Below, in pieces: positions 59,757 through 64,000 of a DNA stretch of 64,000 nt (positions are counted from its first letter, which is position 1; each line of letters opens with the position of its first letter). Source of the DNA: Trogon surrucura (taxonomy: Eukaryota; Chordata; Aves; Trogoniformes; Trogonidae); NCBI GenBank assembly GCA_020746105.1, contig CM036618.1:14119001-14183000 (forward strand), written 5' to 3'. Below the pieces are notes generated by a model. That model was not told the DNA's origin. It searched no databases and saw nothing but the letters and a program-made list of their open reading frames with translations. Both the position numbers and the translations under genes were made by a program.

Positions 59757-60325
59757 ATCACACAGAATCTCAGGATGGTAGGGGTTGGCAGGAACCTCTG
59801 GAGATCCTCTAGTCCAACCCCCCTGCCAGAGCAGGATCAAGCAGAGTAGATCACACAGGAACATGTCCAGGCAAGTTTTGAATGTCTCCAGAGAAGGAGA
59901 CTCCACAACCTCCCTGGGCAGCCTGTGCCAGTGCTCTGCCACCCTCATAGTAGAGAAGTATTTCCTGATGTTTAGTTTGAAACTTCCATTTTCCAGTCTG
60001 TGACCACTGACCCTTGTCCTGCCACTGGACACTACTGAGAAGAGTCTGGCCCCATCTTCCTGACACCCATCTTTGAGATATTTATAAGCACTGATGAAAT
60101 CCCTCCTCAGCCTCCTCTTCTCCAAGCTAAACAGACTCTCATAACCTTTCCTCATATGGCAGACGCTCCAGTCCCCTCATCATCTTAGTGGTGCTGTGCT
60201 GGATTCTTGCCAGTAGTTCCTCATTCTTCTTGAGCTGGGGAGCCCAAAACTGGGCACAAGACTCCAGGTAAGGCCTCACCAGTACAGAGTAGAAGGGGAG
60301 GATGACCTCCCTTGATCTGCTGGTG
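59757..60325 (-). mobile_element. CR1 LINE, 5'-truncated minus-strand copy
   Basis: On the plus strand it begins with TCACACAGAATCTCAGGATG and CTAGTCCAACCCCCCTGCCA, the reverse-complement CR1 3' end. The C-terminal ORF2 follows. Read on the minus strand, one frame (to 60155) has [20 protein letters not shown] and [21 protein letters not shown] second frame (from 60139 on) has [20 protein letters not shown] and [17 protein letters not shown]. The change of frame near 60140-60155 shows at least one small indel. Its 3' end sits within 70 bases of the CpG island. Confidence 0.93.
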
Positions 60326-63300
60326 AAGGGAGGGCCTGCTACCCAGCCTGGGGGCAGCCTGCACATGCCCTCCAAAAAAGGTAAACTCTGAAATACACAA
60401 AAAGGCACACGAATTTGCATCAGGGTGTGCTATCTCCTCCAGCATGCCCCCTTGCCATCCAGATGTTCAGGCTCCATTTTGATGGTGTCTCCCCAGCCAC
60501 CCAGGCAAAGTGGCAGGTTTGACAATAAAGGCTGGACTGCACGGTTTTAAAATAATGGAGGTTGGATTCCAATGGAAATTTTTTGGGTTTTCTCTCTCCT
60601 GTCGTGACTGGGGCTGCTGTCTCTGCTAGGTGACAGTCCTCCCAGTTTTACAGCAAAATTTTCAGCTTTTGGCTTGATTCTGCTTTTAAACGCAACTCTT
60701 CACCCTACAGGCAACAAAAGAAGGACATGATTTTAATGCATATCGAAGCTCTCTTGAGAAATAAATGAGCTGATGTTGCTTACCTGTGGAAAGCAAAGGC
60801 AGCTTCCCTCATGCGTTTGCAGCAGAAAGTATCCCTCCAACTTTTAAGACCTCTACAGCTGTGCACAAACAAGGATATCTTTGTAAGAGGAGTGGACACA
60901 GTCATAAACTTGGAAAAATACAGCAGCACTCTCTATAAACAAAGAAAGACCCTCATCCTCTCCTATTAAGACCAATATTAATTTACAGAAGGTTTTTCTT
61001 ACCAAGCTGAAGTATTTTCCTGTGTCACTGCACTCAGACAGCAAACCCCATTTGCCATTCAGACAGCAAGTCCAGGTTTTGGGAAGCTTTATAGAGAAAA
61101 GCAGCACTTCCCTGGAATACATTCAAGTCTCCTGTCCCCTATCAGATATAAAATCTTCAGAAAGCACAATTTCTTACAACACAGCCCTTTCTCCATAGAA
61201 AATTAGGCCTTTGGGACCAAAGTCTCTTGTTGTACAAGCCTTCTGTGGAATATCTTACAACTTTTAGGAGCAATTGGTTCTTTTTACACAACGAAGAAAC
61301 ATTCATGATTTCTTCAAACCCTCTTGGGAATCCGTTCCCCAGAAGAAATCCTTATCCTTGTATAATCATGTTGACTTCCCAACTCTCAGTGAAAGAATTG
61401 TGTCATAAAGGACAAATGTCCCTGTGTGATGGCAAAAGACTGTATGGAATTGTCTGCTCTTTTTCTGCAGGAGTGTGCGTGTATATGTGCAAGATGACAA
61501 GAGCCTAATCTAAGGTATGGGGGAAGTAATTAAGCAAAATCTCTCAAAATGCCAGATATGTCATCACTGTTGGTAATATGTCATATGCAGTCCTATGAAG
61601 ATCCAAATGAGACCTAGATATAATGTATGTTCAATGAATATTTATGAAATGTAGTAATGCTCTTAGGAATGTTCTGAACTGAAGAAAGTTCACAGTGTAC
61701 AGAAAGAGTGTTGCTAATGAAGAGATACCATACACATGTCACCTCAGGGAAGCTTTCAATCAGGAAGCTAATTCATTGACTACATGTGCATTTTGCATCT
61801 GAGACTCAATCCTGAAAAAAAAAAAAAAAAGAATAAAGGAGGTAAGATGTTACAGCCTTGTCTGGCTGCATTCCTGTTGCATAAAAGAACCAAAAAGAAT
61901 GAGGAAAAGAATCTCAAACGATGAAGCGGTGAGAGACAGAGCTGAGAGGCAAAACTGGAGGCTGGGCTTCATACCTTGCTCTGTATGTCAGCTGGAATCT
62001 GTAAATATCCAATTGCCAGGATAGCAGGAGAGATCCTTTGACCTTGGAAAAAGTCTTGGTACCACACACAAATATGAGCTGCAATTAATTAAGTTACTTG
62101 GTAGAAAAACAAAAGCTCTGTTAGAAGAAATCTAAATTTGGGTGGGTCTGGTTACTGCTAAAATAACTGAAAGACAGAAATTGAAAGACTTTTTGCCCTT
62201 TAGGGCACTAAAATGTATTGGTTATGTTTATTATAATAATTTCAGTGGGCTATCTCTGGACCTAAGACAAATTAGGATGGTGTGGTGCATCACATACACT
62301 TACACGCAGCTATTTGCATTGGTACGGTTGAGTCCCCTTACCCTCCAGTACTGGTTGTCCACATCCAGCCTCCTTACTGGGAGTGCTCTTCGGCCTGTGC
62401 TAATCCTCAGCTGTCCCTGGCCACCGGCTGTGTCAAAGCTCTGCCAGGACCTGTGCTGACCACGGAACAGTGGGGATTATCACAGGCCACAGAGTTTGTG
62501 CCCTGGGCATCTTTCACTTGCTACCTCACAGATAATCTGACAGATCCAAGCGTAAATCAATAGGCTTTGATGGGAACTGGGACAAGCTCAGTTGGTCTCT
62601 CCCTGTTTAATTTTTCTAATTACGTTTTTGATTTTTGCAGGTCTAATTATTTATAGTACAGTAACAACATTACCAAGAGACAGAAAAAAAGAAATGGTAC
62701 TAAGAAGTTCAAAACAAACAAAAAATATTGCATTTCTGAAAATGTATAAACCAGACATTTCTGGAGGGGCCCAATCCTACTCTCTGCACCTAGACAACAA
62801 ACTACTGTATCCAGGGCTGAGTCTGTGGAAATATGACGGGGCTTCACATCTCAGCTGAGCAACTGAAGAGATTACTGGTAAATTCACAACTTTAGTGTAC
62901 AAAATTGATGATGGGTCATAGTCTGAAGAAAGATTTTTAAACTTCTTTTGTTCCTTTGAAGGAAAAGTTTGGAAAGGAAGACAAGAAAGAGGGAGGGAAG
63001 GTTTGGGCACAGGATTGGGAACCAACATTTACTTTGAAGCCACAATACCTTGGTCTTCAATTGCTCTGCATTAATCACTTGGTCCTTCTGCCTTACGTGC
63101 TTATCTCGGTGCAGGCAGGGAACAGAGAGCTTTGTGGAGCATTCAGCAGTCTGAAATACCAAGGAAGCTTTTCCATGAAAGAGTACTCATAATTCTGAAG
63201 CAGTCAGTGGAGCATCACAGATTTATTAGAAGCCCTAACATGAAAGGCCCTAAAAATGTTCTGCTTGGGTAAGGAGATGTATATGTAAAAATTTTTAATA

Positions 63301-64000
63301 AACTCATATTTAGGCAGAGAAAAATGATAAATCTGCCTTCGCAAAAGAAATGACTCACTGTTGTTTAGGTCCTGATTCATAATTCAAAGAAGTGAAAAAT
63401 ATTCCTGGTGTTTCAGTTCAGTTCACAGGTATTTGGTTTTATTTTTGTTATTATCCAATTGTTACTCCTTCTTTTACCATTTTTCTATTCTCTTATTCTG
63501 ACTTATTTGTCAATATATTATATGTAATGCTCCTAGTAACAATTCACAGTAAAAACCAAAGTGTACTGAATTGGCTCGACTTAAAATAGAAAAGAGATGG
63601 CATATTTTTCAGTATGTTTGAAAAATCAATGCATTTCTCTTGTAATACCTAATAAGTAGCATTATTTTCAGTTTACAATTTATACCAGAAGTAGATATTA
63701 ACACACTAGCCTTGATGAAGCATCTGTAGCTCTGTAGTCTCTCTTTACAAGTCCTGGGTTGTACACCCTGCACTGTGCGAAGTGAATCCAGATTTTTTCA
63801 AGATTCCACTGTTGCTGTAAAGACTGCAATATCATTACTTAGCTTAAGTCAAGCAATTTGGAACGACATTTCCAGCTTTTGTTTTCTTACTTTATTTCAT
63901 TGTACTTTCTTCCTCTACAAAATTATGCCCAATATAACATGAGGATAAAATTGTAAGGCTTACCTAATTACTGCTGCCTTACACTCAGTCCAGATACTGA
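60326..64000. other. Unique sequence, no gene seen
   Basis: No recognisable exon, RNA gene or large repeat is present. 60326-60480 is moderately GC-rich and could hold a few more bases of decayed repeat. An A16-type run lies at about 61816-61831. 62290-62500 is somewhat GC-rich with overlapping frames of 93-105 codons that match nothing I know. Confidence 0.55.

Noticed and set aside
59257-59757. 166-codon minus-strand frame in the CpG island
   Set aside because: Several frames are open on both strands here, as expected of GC-rich DNA with few stop codons; no domain is recognisable.
1-64000. Endogenous retrovirus or other viral remnant
   Set aside because: No gag, pol or env-like segment and no pair of long terminal repeats was recognised; all reverse transcriptase sequence seen is CR1.

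Overview
The window looks like AT-rich, intergenic or deep-intronic DNA from a bird. The evidence is a scatter of CR1 LINE fragments, several ending in the octamer tail (ATTCTATG)n that is characteristic of avian and reptilian CR1. There is also an amniote-wide MIR-like SINE, remnants of palindromic amniote repeats, and no trace of bacterial gene organisation. I recognise no host protein-coding exon, rRNA or functional tRNA gene. Apart from CR1 reverse transcriptase remnants, the open frames are short or sit in GC-rich DNA and resemble no protein I know.

Layout. 1-8600 is unique AT-rich sequence with two ancient CR1/L3-like remnants (about 2010-2403 and 5680-5880) and a TG-rich microsatellite. 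8612-9329 is a 5'-truncated CR1. 9330-27340 is mostly unique sequence with a minus-strand CR1 (14258-14825), a 16-copy ATCTA array (15981-16060), a perfect 11-bp hairpin (21335-21365) and a GC-rich patch (about 23100-23640). 27344-28117 is a young CR1 3' fragment. 30231-30415 is a candidate composite SINE: a tRNA-like head with A and B boxes fused to a CR1-type tail. 33586-33717 is a CR1 tail. 34000-50600 is unique sequence with hairpins, microsatellites, a MIR-like SINE (41418-41588) and a run of 32 G. 50635-53002 is the best-preserved CR1. It carries the end of the endonuclease, the whole reverse transcriptase and the C-terminal domain in one frame, broken by only two stop codons. 57138-57712 and 59757-60325 are two more CR1 fragments. 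Immediately beside the last one lies a real CpG island (about 59165-59690), the only promoter-like feature in the window.

How the parts relate. The story is retroposition over very different ages: amniote-old MIR-like and L3-like copies, middle-aged CR1 fragments, and two CR1 copies of one subfamily that differ at only about 30 of 770 aligned sites by my manual count. The SINE candidate probably borrowed CR1 machinery through its shared 3' end. Nothing I can see forms a multi-gene system. The items most worth following are the SINE candidate and the CpG island.
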